A stretch of 36,441 nucleotides of DNA from UBA2144 sp964506185 (GCA_964506185.1 CAZDKL010000014.1:1-36441), one strand, 5' to 3'; counted from the stretch's first letter, positions 16,394 to 24,100 are shown. The notes: generated by a model not told the origin, from the letters alone. Numbers and translations: made by a program.

Positions 16394-16470
16394 TAGTTAA
16401 AAGTTAAAAGTGAAGAGTTAAAAGTTCTTTTTAGATCACTTTTCACTTTTAACTATTAACTTTTCACTTT
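16394..16470. repeat. AGTTAAA-family hairpin between uppP and dedA
   Basis: The left arm iterates AGTTAAA/AGTGAA and the right arm iterates ACTTTT/TTAAC in inverted order, with a loop of about 12 nt. The right arm holds the last codons (Leu-Arg-Lys) and the TGA stop of dedA. Confidence 0.82.
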
Positions 16471-17054
16471 CTAAGCTTCCAATAACCAACCACCAACACA
16501 ACACATCCTGCAATTAACCAAAATAATGCTGTCTGACTCCACTGCTTCACCATCTCCTCATTTTCACCAACGAAGTATCCAATCAATGCAAGTATTGTCA
16601 CCCAAAGTCCAGCACCAAGTCCTGTGTAAACGGAGAATTTTCCAATGGGCATTCTGGCAATGCCAGCAGGAAAAGAAATGTATTGTCTGATCACCGGTAT
16701 CAATCGACCAATAAATGTTCCAATCTCCCCATGTTTTTTTAAATACACTTCAACCTTCATGAACTTTTCTGGCGGTAACAATAGCCACTTTCCCCATTTC
16801 ATAAGCGCCTTTCTTCCAATGGTAATTGCAATGTAATAATTAACCCATGCACCAATTAATGACCCAAGTATTCCCATACCTACCACCATTCCAATATGCA
16901 TCTGTCCCTGTTGTGCTAAATATCCCGCAGGGACTATTACCACCTCACTTGGAAAAGGAAAGAAAGAACTTTCCAGTGCCATAAGCAAAACTATTCCCGG
17001 ATATCCCAGGACTCCTATTGTTTGGACAAGCCAAGCTATAATAGTTTCAAGCAT
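16464..17054 (-). CDS. DedA-family membrane protein
   Basis: DedA proteins are inner-membrane proteins with a re-entrant fold; some members recycle undecaprenyl phosphate or flip phospholipids. The 196-residue sequence has the family hallmarks SSFFPFPSEVVIVPAGYLA near the start and GRLIPVIRQYISFPAGIARMP in the centre, with the conserved Glu, Arg and Pro residues, plus C-terminal hydrophobic helices. It lies directly upstream of uppP, which also acts on the undecaprenyl carrier, so a shared role in lipid-carrier recycling is plausible inference. The C-terminal codons are within an iterated repeat. Confidence 0.94.
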   Translation of the reverse strand: MLETIIAWLVQTIGVLGYPGIVLLMALESSFFPFPSEVVIVPAGYLAQQGQMHIGMVVGMGILGSLIGAWVNYYIAITIGRKALMKWGKWLLLPPEKFMKVEVYLKKHGEIGTFIGRLIPVIRQYISFPAGIARMPIGKFSVYTGLGAGLWVTILALIGYFVGENEEMVKQWSQTALFWLIAGCVVLVVGYWKLRK

Positions 17055-17103
17055 TGGATGTATATTACGTTATATACCACACATGCCAAGTGAATAATTT
17101 ATG

Positions 17104-17162
17104 CAAGTTACAAGTTGAAAGTTACAAGTTCTAATAACTTGGAACTTGTAACTTGAAACTTT
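17104..17162. repeat. CAAGTTA-family hairpin between dedA and hsp20
   Basis: The left arm (17104-17130) iterates AAGTTACA/AAGTTGA. After a 5-nt loop (17131-17135) the right arm iterates AACTTGTA/AACTTGAA. About 21 of 25 positions pair. Confidence 0.82.
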
Positions 17163-17215
17163 GCAACTACAACTTTTTGCAATATATAACAACTAAAGTG
17201 TACCATTTCATAAAT

Positions 17216-17695
17216 ATGAACCCTTCGCCCTTCCACGGAATATTTTCGTTTGGACAAGACGTTCCTCAAACCACTCCTGAAGATACTGGAGGATTTGGGT
17301 TTAACGAGGTAGAAGAAAAAACCGATCCGGAGACAACTTCTAAAGGAAGTTCATCGAAAGCTTCGACCAAGGGGCAGATTGCAGTCGACATATATGAACA
17401 GGACGGCTACTACGTAGTCCGTGCTCCAATCGCAGGAGTTACTTTGAACGATTTGGATATTGAAGTTGATGAAAAGGTGCTAACTATCAGAGGAACCAGA
17501 AAACTGACCGATGATATTCCGGAGGATCAGCACTATATTCAGGAATGTTTCTGGGGAGAGTTCGCAAGATCAGTTACTCTGCCATGTACGATTGATCCAA
17601 AAAAAGTAAAAGCTACGTTCAGCAAAGATTCAATCCTCAAGATAATTATTCCTAAAGAAGAGAAAGTCAAAATTGTTAGGATCGAAGGATCTTAA
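17216..17695 (+). CDS. small heat-shock protein (Hsp20/alpha-crystallin)
   Basis: Hsp20 proteins are ATP-independent holdases that keep unfolding proteins soluble. The N-terminal 55 residues are variable and Ser/Thr/Glu-rich. The alpha-crystallin domain follows with QIAVDIYEQDGYYVVRAPIAGV, then DLDIEVDEKVLTIRG, FWGEFARSVTLP and AFSKDSILKIIIPK-like strands (reading here TFSKDSILKIIIPK). The I-x-I tail motif is not evident. An open frame continues upstream to 17153 but would read through the hairpin repeat; ATG 17216 (MNPSPFHGIF, 159 aa) is the better start. The stop is followed at once by repeat element D2. Confidence 0.93.
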   Translation: MNPSPFHGIFSFGQDVPQTTPEDTGGFGFNEVEEKTDPETTSKGSSSKASTKGQIAVDIYEQDGYYVVRAPIAGVTLNDLDIEVDEKVLTIRGTRKLTDDIPEDQHYIQECFWGEFARSVTLPCTIDPKKVKATFSKDSILKIIIPKEEKVKIVRIEGS

Positions 17696-17800
17696 TAACA
17701 ATCGACAATCAACATTCAACACGCTCGCTACGCTCGCTTTCAACATGTTGACTGTTGACAGCCCGAAGGGCGTGTCGACAGCGAAGCGTGTCGATTGTTA
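17696..17800. repeat. hairpin element D2 between hsp20 and the 17798 gene
   Basis: Outer arms TAACAATCGACA (17696-17707) and TGTCGATTGTTA (17789-17800) are perfect inverted repeats. Inside are TCAACATGTTGA, GCCCGAAGGGC and an imperfect GCTCGC-rich segment. The left arm directly follows the hsp20 stop, and the right arm contains the stop of the convergent gene. Confidence 0.88.
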
Positions 17801-18040
17801 ACCAATCCTTTTTAATTTCCCATCCGCCTCCCCCGCCATCTTCTTAAGCTCTTCATAGACGTCTTCACCCCCCATATATTTCCAATCAACTTCTTTTAGC
17901 AGTCTCTTAAATTGCCTTAAGCACTTCCGAGCCTCTTCAACCTTCTGAGGACTTCTTACTCTTCCGTCCAGCACCTTCCAAACATCCATCTGCATTAGAT
18001 ATAAACTGTGTACTTTTGTTAATTCATCTTGTGGGGACAT
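17798..18040 (-). CDS. small hypothetical protein (80 aa)
   Basis: The product is a charged, helical cytoplasmic protein (DELTKVHSLYLMQMDVWKVLDGR, EARKCLRQFKRLLKEVDWKYMGGEDVYEELKKM) that I do not recognise. The start is uncertain: MSPQDE at 18040 gives 80 residues, while the frame stays open to 18112 (104 residues) with a less convincing N-terminus. The last three residues and stop (Arg-Ile-Gly-stop) are the same at DNA level as the end of dnaJ, and the stop codon lies in the arm of repeat D2. It diverges from galU. Confidence 0.65.
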   Translation of the reverse strand: MSPQDELTKVHSLYLMQMDVWKVLDGRVRSPQKVEEARKCLRQFKRLLKEVDWKYMGGEDVYEELKKMAGEADGKLKRIG

Positions 18041-18105
18041 AGTGGTTTTTGTGTAAATGTTTCGGATCATTATATCGAAATTTAGCGTTTTTCGCAAGAT
18101 TTTCG

Positions 18106-18134
18106 TTTTCACGTTAGTCCAATATCTCTAGAAT
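18106..18134 (+). promoter_or_regulatory. promoter for galU
   Basis: TTTTCA (18106-18111), a 17-nt spacer and TAGAAT (18129-18134). The ATG at 18142 is 7 nt after the -10 box, again leaderless. Confidence 0.5.
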
Positions 18135-18141
18135 TCCCCTG

Positions 18142-18963
18142 ATGAATCTAAAACAAGCAATATTACCAGTGGCAGGGCTCGGGACTCGTTTCCTGCCCTG
18201 GACCAAATCAGTTCCAAAAGAACTGCTTCCTTTGGGCAATCAACCGATAATTGCTCACCTTGTTACTGAGTGTCTGGATGCTGGAATTACTGACGTTTGC
18301 TTTGTGATAAGTAGAGGCAAGGAGCTAATTTCAGAATACTTTAAGAATGATCCCCAGCTTGAGGCTGAGCTTGAAGGCAGAGGCAAGCTGGAGTTACTGG
18401 CTGATCTGAATAAATACGACTCAGTCAACTTCCATACAGTTTATCAGGACGAACAGCACGGCGATGGACATGCAATTCTTCAGGCCGCTGATTGGGTAGA
18501 TAGTGAGCCCATAGCAATCTTGTTCGGAGACGATTTAATTGTGGGAGATGAAGGGGGACTTACGCAGTTAACAAAAGCTTATGAACTGATGGGTAACGAA
18601 GGAGTCCTGATTGCACTTGAAAATATTGATCGCTCTCTTGCACCTCGTTACGGCATTATTGATGTTGGAACAGAAAATGAAACTGACCCCAGACTGAAAC
18701 AAGTACGTGACCTTGTAGAAAAGCCTTCGCCGGAAGAAGCCCCGTCAACCTTAGGAGTAGTCGGAAGATTCCTAATTCCAGATTCCACATTCCAGATTCT
18801 ACCTAGTATTGGAAAAGAACATAGCGGAGAAATCAGATTAGTCGATGCTCTAAAATCTCAAATAGACTCAGTTCCGATTTTTGGATATGAGTGTAAAGGG
18901 ACTAGGCTTGATACTGGAACACCAGAGAGTTACAGGGGAGCTGTACAAATATGGAGAGAATAA
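18142..18963 (+). CDS. galU: UTP-glucose-1-phosphate uridylyltransferase
   Basis: GalU makes UDP-glucose from UTP and glucose-1-phosphate, supplying sugar for surface glycans. The nucleotide-binding start is ILPVAGLGTRFLPWTKSVPKELLPLG (GxGTRxxP with K26 in PKE), followed by HGDGHAILQAADWV, FGDDLI, APRYGIIDVG and GYECKGTRLDTGTPESY. The length of 273 aa is near the lower end of the family. It fits with the GT4 and GT-C genes as part of glycan synthesis. Its stop codon TAA is the first three bases of repeat element D3. Confidence 0.95.
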   Translation: MNLKQAILPVAGLGTRFLPWTKSVPKELLPLGNQPIIAHLVTECLDAGITDVCFVISRGKELISEYFKNDPQLEAELEGRGKLELLADLNKYDSVNFHTVYQDEQHGDGHAILQAADWVDSEPIAILFGDDLIVGDEGGLTQLTKAYELMGNEGVLIALENIDRSLAPRYGIIDVGTENETDPRLKQVRDLVEKPSPEEAPSTLGVVGRFLIPDSTFQILPSIGKEHSGEIRLVDALKSQIDSVPIFGYECKGTRLDTGTPESYRGAVQIWRE

Positions 18964-19091
18964 CAATCGACAGTCAACACGTCCGCCTTCGGCGGACTGT
19001 CAACAATCAACAACTATGTCGATAATGAACTGTTGATTGTTGATTGTCGAAAGTGAGTCCCGCAAGCGCGGGACGAACGTGTCGATTGTTA
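18961..19091. repeat. four-arm hairpin element D3 bridging two convergent stop codons
   Basis: Outer arms TAACAATCGACA (18961-18972) and TGTCGATTGTTA (19080-19091) start and end exactly with the stop codons of galU and the convergent 19089 gene. Inside are GTCCGCC/GGCGGAC (18981-18997), CAACAATCAACA/TGTTGATTGTTG (19001-19042, 18-nt loop) and GTCCCGC/GCGGGAC (19057-19074). The last hairpin is the reverse complement of one in D1. Confidence 0.92.
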
Positions 19092-19514
19092 TCTTTGGCA
19101 CCAATACTGATAGGGTGGAACTCTGTAGCTCGGCCTTCTGAATGAATATGAGTTACAGAAAATCTTTTTATCAATCTTTGGAAAGTACGCACGCTCAACA
19201 GAATACCTAACATCAGAAAGTCGCCTGTTCGAGTACCTTGCTACAATTGGATCAACCGGCGGAGAGTAGTATCTATCTCTGTGATAAGGATGGAGTGCGT
19301 GGGTTTTTGATCTATCTGCATGCAAATAGAAGTAATCTTTGTTGTAGCGATAAGGATCAAGTTTCTCAAACTCATAATGCTTTCTGGGGCGTACATCCCA
19401 TGGATGCGTACCAAAGGAAATTGTGTCCGGTTCGCGGAAATAAGCGATTGCTGAGGGAACTGCGAGGGCAAAGGAGAAAACTCCAATTAGGGCTAGATTT
19501 GCTATTTTAAGCAT
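19089..19514 (-). CDS. small secreted hypothetical protein
   Basis: The 141-residue protein has a good signal peptide (MLKIANLALIGVFSFALAVPSAIA). The mature part is unusually rich in Tyr, Arg, His, Pro and Asp (for example HPYHRDRYYSPPVDPIVARYSNRR), with two Cys near the C-terminus. No family is recognised. The bias toward aromatic and basic residues suggests an extracellular structural or binding protein. It is downstream of uvrB in the same direction (51 nt gap). The stop codon is provided by repeat element D3. Confidence 0.72.
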   Translation of the reverse strand: MLKIANLALIGVFSFALAVPSAIAYFREPDTISFGTHPWDVRPRKHYEFEKLDPYRYNKDYFYLHADRSKTHALHPYHRDRYYSPPVDPIVARYSNRRLSDVRYSVERAYFPKIDKKIFCNSYSFRRPSYRVPPYQYWCQR

Positions 19515-19565
19515 AGGAAACAGATCCTAACTGTATTTGGGCAATAGTCAAGAAAAATAGACATT

Positions 19566-21545
19566 TCATTCCCCTCTCCTCAAAAGCTCAATTTCATCTC
19601 TAAGGTCCGCTGCCTTCTCGAATTCTAAGTTTTGCGAAGCCAGATCCATCTGCTCTTCCAGTTCTTCAAGGAGCCTCTTCTTCTCATCTGCCGGAATCTT
19701 GTCATGCCTTCTGCGTGGACGTTTGAGTTCTGCTTTTTTGCTCTCTTCCGCAATGTCATGAACTGCCTTTACGATGGACTGAGGTGTTATCCCGTGTTTC
19801 TTGTTGTACGCTTCCTGAATTGTTCTTCGTCGATTAGTTTCATCAATCGCCGCCTGCATCGCGTCTGATGTTTTACTTCCGTACAAAGTTACATGACCGT
19901 TTACATTTCGTGCACATCTTCCAATTGTTTGAATCAAAGCATCGCGGGAGCGGAGGAATCCCTGCTTGTCTGCATCTAAGATTGCGATGAAGCTAACTTC
20001 GGGAAGGTCGAGTCCTTCTCTTAGCAAGTTGATTCCAACTAAGATGTCGATCTCGCCAGTTCTTAGTTGCCTGAGGATTTCGACGCGCTCCAGAGTTTCA
20101 ACATCGCTATGTAAGTATCTGACTTTATAGTCAGCTTCTTTAAGATAGTCCGTCAACTTCTCTGCAGTCTTCTTGGTCAGAGTTGTTATGAGAATTCTTT
20201 CTCCTCGTTTGATCGTCTCGTTCACTTCTTTGATAACATCATCAATCTGGCCTTTGGAGGGCTTAACCGTGACTGGAGGATCAAGTAGTCCTGTTGGACG
20301 GATTATCTGCTCCGCAATCAGCTCTTTTGGAGTATTGGCATATTCATATTTACCTGGAGTCGCAGACACGTAGACTGCCTGCTTTATTCGCTCCTCGAAT
20401 TCTTTGAACTTGAGTGGGCGATTATCATGCGCACTTGGTAGGCGGAAGCCGAAGTCGACCAGAGTTTTTTTACGGCTGAAGTTGCCCTCATACATCCCAC
20501 CGACTTGAGGAACTGATATATGAGACTCGTCGACAAATAGAAGGAAGTCATCTGGGAAGTAATCGAGTAGAGTTGAAGGGGGTTCGCCAGGCTTATTTCC
20601 TGCCAAGTATCTGCTGTAGTTTTCTATTCCCTGGCAATATCCGGTTTCCTTAAGCATTTCCAGATCATATTCAGTACGCTGACGGAGTCGTTCTGCTTTT
20701 GAGTTTTCCCCTGCTTCGAATAGTTCTTTTTCTCTTGTGTCTAAATCTTTGAGTATTTCATCTGACGCACGATCAATTTTTTCTTGCGTCGTAACTGTGT
20801 GAACTGCGGGGAAAATATTCACTTCATTTAGATCTGCAATAAGCTCACCGGTGAAACTATCAACTTCTTGAATTACTTCTATCTCATCAAACGGCATTTC
20901 CATTCTGATCACAGTGTCGCCTGCCGGAGGAAACACTTCAACAGTATCTCCGAGCACGTGGAACATTCCTTGTTTGAATTCAAGTCCACTTCGCTTGTAT
21001 TGAATGTCAGTTAACCGTCTGAGCAACTGATCGCGCTGAACAGCTTCTCCGAGCTTTAATGTAATCGCCATCGCTTCATAATCTTCAACACTTCCAAGAC
21101 CATAGATACAACTGACTGACGCAACAATAAGAGTATCTCGGCGGGTTAGTAGATTATAAGTTGCCGCATGTCGGAACTTTTCTATTTCATCATTTATTGA
21201 TGCATCTTTCTCTATGTAGGTATCAGTCGCAGGCAAGTAAGCTTCCGGTTGATAGTAATCGTAGTAGCTGACGAAGTAGCTGATCGCATTGTTCGGAAAG
21301 AACATATTAAATTCTGAGCAGAGCTGAGCTGCCAGAGTTTTATTGTGGACTAAGACTAAAGTTGGGCGCTGAACCTCCTGAATTACATTCGCCATCGTAA
21401 AAGTTTTTCCTGTACCGGTTGCACCAAGAAGTGTCTGATGTCGCTCTCCTTTATCTAGGCCTTTTATAAGCTGTTTGATAGCTTTTGGCTGATCACCAGT
21501 TGGCTTGAAGTCAGAAACGAGCTTGAATGGAATGTCCTTAGGCAT
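19566..21545 (-). CDS. uvrB: excinuclease ABC subunit B
   Basis: UvrB is the damage-verifying helicase-like subunit of nucleotide excision repair, working with UvrA and UvrC. Walker A is GATGTGKT (41-48). The beta-hairpin region YYDYYQPEAYLP and the SVSCIYGLGSVEDY block follow, then DESHISVPQVGGMY, RERILITTLTKKTAEKLTDYL-type helicase motifs, and the QTIGRCARNVNGHV motif VI. The C-terminal UVR domain (LLEELEEQMDLASQNLEFEKAADLRDEI) binds UvrC. At 659 aa it is full length. Neither uvrA nor uvrC is in the window. A TTGATT/TACAAT promoter ends 9 nt before the ATG. Confidence 0.98.
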   Translation of the reverse strand: MPKDIPFKLVSDFKPTGDQPKAIKQLIKGLDKGERHQTLLGATGTGKTFTMANVIQEVQRPTLVLVHNKTLAAQLCSEFNMFFPNNAISYFVSYYDYYQPEAYLPATDTYIEKDASINDEIEKFRHAATYNLLTRRDTLIVASVSCIYGLGSVEDYEAMAITLKLGEAVQRDQLLRRLTDIQYKRSGLEFKQGMFHVLGDTVEVFPPAGDTVIRMEMPFDEIEVIQEVDSFTGELIADLNEVNIFPAVHTVTTQEKIDRASDEILKDLDTREKELFEAGENSKAERLRQRTEYDLEMLKETGYCQGIENYSRYLAGNKPGEPPSTLLDYFPDDFLLFVDESHISVPQVGGMYEGNFSRKKTLVDFGFRLPSAHDNRPLKFKEFEERIKQAVYVSATPGKYEYANTPKELIAEQIIRPTGLLDPPVTVKPSKGQIDDVIKEVNETIKRGERILITTLTKKTAEKLTDYLKEADYKVRYLHSDVETLERVEILRQLRTGEIDILVGINLLREGLDLPEVSFIAILDADKQGFLRSRDALIQTIGRCARNVNGHVTLYGSKTSDAMQAAIDETNRRRTIQEAYNKKHGITPQSIVKAVHDIAEESKKAELKRPRRRHDKIPADEKKRLLEELEEQMDLASQNLEFEKAADLRDEIELLRRGE

Positions 21546-21554
21546 GTTCAGGGC

Positions 21555-21582
21555 ATTGTACCGCGATTTGGTGCCTAATCAA
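21555..21582 (-). promoter_or_regulatory. promoter for uvrB
   Basis: On the minus strand TTGATT (21582-21577), a 16-nt spacer and TACAAT (21560-21555). The uvrB ATG starts 9 nt further on. No LexA-like box was seen. Confidence 0.55.
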
Positions 21583-21591
21583 ACGGTTAGT

Positions 21592-21655
21592 GTAGAAAAT
21601 GGCTTTTATGCCGCACCCAGGAACGGGTGCGGCTAATCGTTTCTACATCAAATTG
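21592..21655. repeat. REP-like hairpin between uvrB and the REP array
   Basis: GCCGCACCC and GGGTGCGGC form a perfect 9-bp stem with loop AGGAAC (about 21610-21633). An outer pair TGTAGAAA and TTTCTACA frames it. The stem is the same CGCACCC/GGGTGCG as in the tandem array that follows. Confidence 0.85.
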
Positions 21656-21682
21656 AAATAAATCACCGTTTCCCTTTAGCCG

Positions 21683-21888
21683 CACCCCTTCGCGGGTGCG
21701 GAATCTAAAAGACACCCCTTCGCGGGTGCGGAATNNNNNNNNNNNNNNNNNNNNNNNNNNNNNNNNNNNNNNNNNNNNNNNNNNNNNNNNNNNNNNNNNN
21801 NNNNNNNNNNNNNNNNNNNNNNNNNNNNNNNNNNCACCCCTTCGCGGGTGCGGAATCTAAAAGACACCCCTTCGCGGGTGCGGAATAT
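21683..21888. repeat. 30-bp tandem REP-hairpin array with assembly gap
   Basis: The unit is 30 bp: CACCCCTTCGCGGGTGCGGA followed by ATCTAAAAGA. Copies begin at 21683, 21713, 21835 and 21865; the gap of exactly 100 N (21735-21834) means the true copy number is unknown. Each unit holds a CACCC/GGGTG hairpin. There are no unique spacers, so this is not a CRISPR array. The final unit runs into the -10 region of the transposase gene. Confidence 0.92.
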
Positions 21889-21890
21889 GG

Positions 21891-21896
21891 TATTAT
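21891..21896 (+). promoter_or_regulatory. -10 box of the RAYT gene at the array edge
   Basis: TATTAT lies directly after the last REP unit and 9 nt before the ATG. The -35 region would fall inside the REP hairpin, so hairpin state or copy number could affect transcription; this is inference. Confidence 0.4.
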
Positions 21897-21905
21897 GGAC
21901 TGCTC

Positions 21906-22343
21906 ATGACTCAACGTCATTACACCCAAAATGAGGCCATAATGCTGATAACAACCAATGTTCTGGATCGAGAACCAATATTTGCCAATGATGCATATGC
22001 CAGAGAGGTAATAGAAACCTTATACCGCGTTCAGCAAAATCAACCATTCTTTTTATACGGTTTTGTTGTTATGCCCGATCATTGTCATTTTTTAATCGAA
22101 GTTCCAGAGCCTGGCTCAATATCAAAGATAATGAATGTGTTTAAGTCTGGAGTTACATTCAACCTCGGGATTCCAAAGTTATGGCAACGGCGCTTCTACA
22201 ACAAAATCACAAAAAATACCTATAAAACTCTCAAATACATCCATATGAATCCTGTCAAAGCTGGATTAGTTGAAAAACCAGAGGCTTATCCATGGTCATC
22301 TGCATCGGGCAGGTGGGATGTATCTGATCTTGGAGACTGGTAA
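21906..22343 (+). CDS. REP-associated tyrosine transposase (RAYT, Y1/HUH)
   Basis: This 145-residue protein is a Y1 transposase-domain protein of the RAYT group, which nick and join single-stranded DNA at REP hairpins through a tyrosine. The metal-binding HUH motif is H59-C60-H61 in VVMPDHCHFLIEVPE, and the tail has KTLKYIHMNPVKAGLVEKPEAYPWSSA, the RAYT signature, with Y111 as the likely nucleophile. It is short for the family but has all the core motifs, so it may be active. There is no Shine-Dalgarno site; a TATTAT box 9 nt upstream suggests a leaderless message. The convergent livM gene ends 15 nt downstream. Confidence 0.93.
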   Translation: MTQRHYTQNEAIMLITTNVLDREPIFANDAYAREVIETLYRVQQNQPFFLYGFVVMPDHCHFLIEVPEPGSISKIMNVFKSGVTFNLGIPKLWQRRFYNKITKNTYKTLKYIHMNPVKAGLVEKPEAYPWSSASGRWDVSDLGDW

Positions 22344-22357
22344 ATATTCCCTTTTAT

Positions 22358-23212
22358 TTAAATTTTTCTCTGATGCGGAAACAAACTATCCCTCCTCCAC
22401 CAAACCGCAGCAAAGAGGATAAACCCAAAAATCATCAATCTGAGCGGCCCCAGAAATTCTGCTCCAATCGGAATAAATCTAATTGCTTCTTTTAATGTAA
22501 CCAACAGAACAGTGGCAATTATTGCTCCTTTATAGCTTCCAGGCTTGCCTGCAACGACAACCATGACCGAGAAAATCAGTGCCACAAAACTAAAATCATT
22601 CGGATGCATGTATCGAATGTAAGTATATGCAGAATAATTACCGAATATATTTGCCAACCCCAAAACTATAAAAGCGATTGTGTACACAAGCGCTTGATTC
22701 ACTCCTACTGCCTGAGCATGCTCTTTATTATCAGCCAACGCCTCGAGCTGCCTTCCAAGCGAGCTTTTATAAATAAAATAAAATCCAAAAGTTATTAGTG
22801 CGGAGCTTGCGCAAATTACAAGTGCGAACATTTCTATGCTTTCCATAAATGGAAGTCTTGGAATATTTCTGATCCCAAGGGCGCCACGCGTAATAGAAGG
22901 CCAGTTAAGAATAACAGCAATGATTGCCAGATATACTGCCAAAGACATTACTCCCATAGCATCAGACTCAAGACGAAGGGATAACCAACTAAAGAAAGTA
23001 GAAATAACTATTGCCATTACGATGGAAGCAGCAATCGCAAGAGGCAAATTACCCGTTCTTGTAAGAGTTACTAGAAGCGAATAGCCAACCGCAGCAGATA
23101 CACCCATCGGTCCAAAGTGAAGAATCTTTCCTTTGCCGAATATCAGATTATATCCCAGAATTGTGGGCAACCAGTGGCCGATTGAGATTAAGATGTGTAG
23201 GAAAAAATCCAT
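22358..23212 (-). CDS. livM: branched-chain amino-acid ABC transporter permease (LivM type)
   Basis: This is the second permease of the Liv importer. It has eight or more hydrophobic segments across 284 residues and the family phrases LEALADNKEHAQAVGVNQALVYTIAFIVLGLANIFGNYSAYTYIRYMHPNDFSF and VVVAGKPGSYKGAIIAT. The EAA-like loop (LEALADNKEHAQAVGVN) that docks with the ATPase is present. It is the last gene of the operon, starting 3 nt after the livH stop. The sequence is somewhat shorter than E. coli LivM, in line with most LivM-type proteins outside enterics. Confidence 0.9.
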   Translation of the reverse strand: MDFFLHILISIGHWLPTILGYNLIFGKGKILHFGPMGVSAAVGYSLLVTLTRTGNLPLAIAASIVMAIVISTFFSWLSLRLESDAMGVMSLAVYLAIIAVILNWPSITRGALGIRNIPRLPFMESIEMFALVICASSALITFGFYFIYKSSLGRQLEALADNKEHAQAVGVNQALVYTIAFIVLGLANIFGNYSAYTYIRYMHPNDFSFVALIFSVMVVVAGKPGSYKGAIIATVLLVTLKEAIRFIPIGAEFLGPLRLMIFGFILFAAVWWRRDSLFPHQRKI

Positions 23213-23215
23213 ATT

Positions 23216-24097
23216 CTAAGAGATTCTGGCTCTTCCTGCGAAAAGCCCGGTAGGTTTGTAAAGAAGGAAAAATATAATAAAGACCAAAGCAACTGACTGC
23301 TGATATCCGGCAGGTATGTAAAAAGCTCCAAACCATTTCACCCCAACCGCAAATTGTTCAAGCAGAGCAATTAAATATGCGCATATAATCGCGCCCCAGA
23401 AATTTCCTCTTCCTCCCGCAATTACCGCTGCATAGGCTTTGATGGTAATTGGAAATGCGAGGACGGGGGTTAAGTTCTGATCAATTCCAATGAAGATCCC
23501 GCCACATGTCGCAAGCATCCCGCTCATGACAAAGATTAGCCTATGCATTGCATATGCTCGGATACCGACTGACATCGCGGCATGATCATCTTGTACAACC
23601 GCGCGGATTTTTCTTCCAAAGGAAGTGGAATGCATAATGTATGCAAATGTAATCAGGAGCAGAAACGTAATCAGAATTAAAAGAATATGCTCCTGACCGA
23701 TTCGCACTCCCATTACATCAAACATGTTCTTCTGTTCTGGCCAAATGCTTTTTGGGCGTTCTTCGAAGAGCAATAGAATTATGGCATCCAAAATCATGCT
23801 AAGCGCTATTGTTGTAACAAGCGGAAGAAATCTGTGCCGCTTGTAAAAGGGATCTACAAATATCTCAAACGTTAACCAGCTGACAATTGAACCAACTGCT
23901 ATTCCTCCTATGATACTGACTGCCAATGGCAGCCCGAGCGATTGATGAAACCACCAGGTGACGTAACCCCCAATCAAAACCATCTGGCCAAGCGCAAGGT
24001 TAAAAACTCCAAGCGTGCCATATACCAAAGCCAGCCCTCCCGCGATCAGTGCCGCGAGCGAGCCGGCGATTAGTGCATTGGCAAGTAGTTGCATCAA
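23216..24097 (-). CDS. livH: branched-chain amino-acid ABC transporter permease (LivH type)
   Basis: The first permease has the LivH-type opening MMQLLANALIAGSLAALIAGGLALVYGTLGVFNLALGQMVLIGGYVTWW, and the conserved loop IRAVVQDDHAAMSVGIRAYAMHRLIFVMSGMLATCGGIFIGI, which contacts the ATPase. It has about eight membrane segments in 293 residues, and the C-terminal phrase AVIAGGRGNFWGAIICAYLIALLEQF is typical. The start lies 3 nt after the stop of the binding-protein gene, so the operon is translationally tight. Start choice MMQ versus MQ is uncertain by one residue. Confidence 0.93.
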   Translation of the reverse strand: MMQLLANALIAGSLAALIAGGLALVYGTLGVFNLALGQMVLIGGYVTWWFHQSLGLPLAVSIIGGIAVGSIVSWLTFEIFVDPFYKRHRFLPLVTTIALSMILDAIILLLFEERPKSIWPEQKNMFDVMGVRIGQEHILLILITFLLLITFAYIMHSTSFGRKIRAVVQDDHAAMSVGIRAYAMHRLIFVMSGMLATCGGIFIGIDQNLTPVLAFPITIKAYAAVIAGGRGNFWGAIICAYLIALLEQFAVGVKWFGAFYIPAGYQQSVALVFIIFFLLYKPTGLFAGRARIS

Positions 24098-24100
24098 CTA

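Larger units (their letters stand above)
21592..22343 (+). mobile_element. REP-RAYT unit (REPtron-like)
   Basis: A Y1 transposase of the RAYT type lies next to its probable palindromic substrates: one stand-alone REP-like hairpin and a tandem array of 30-bp REP units. RAYTs are single-copy, domesticated relatives of IS200/IS605 transposases that in other bacteria are flanked by the REP sequences they act on. No REP copy was found immediately downstream of the gene. Confidence 0.8.

Noticed and set aside
21683..21888. CRISPR array
   Set aside because: The 30-bp units are direct tandem copies with no unique spacers between them, and no cas genes are nearby; the unit is a REP hairpin.
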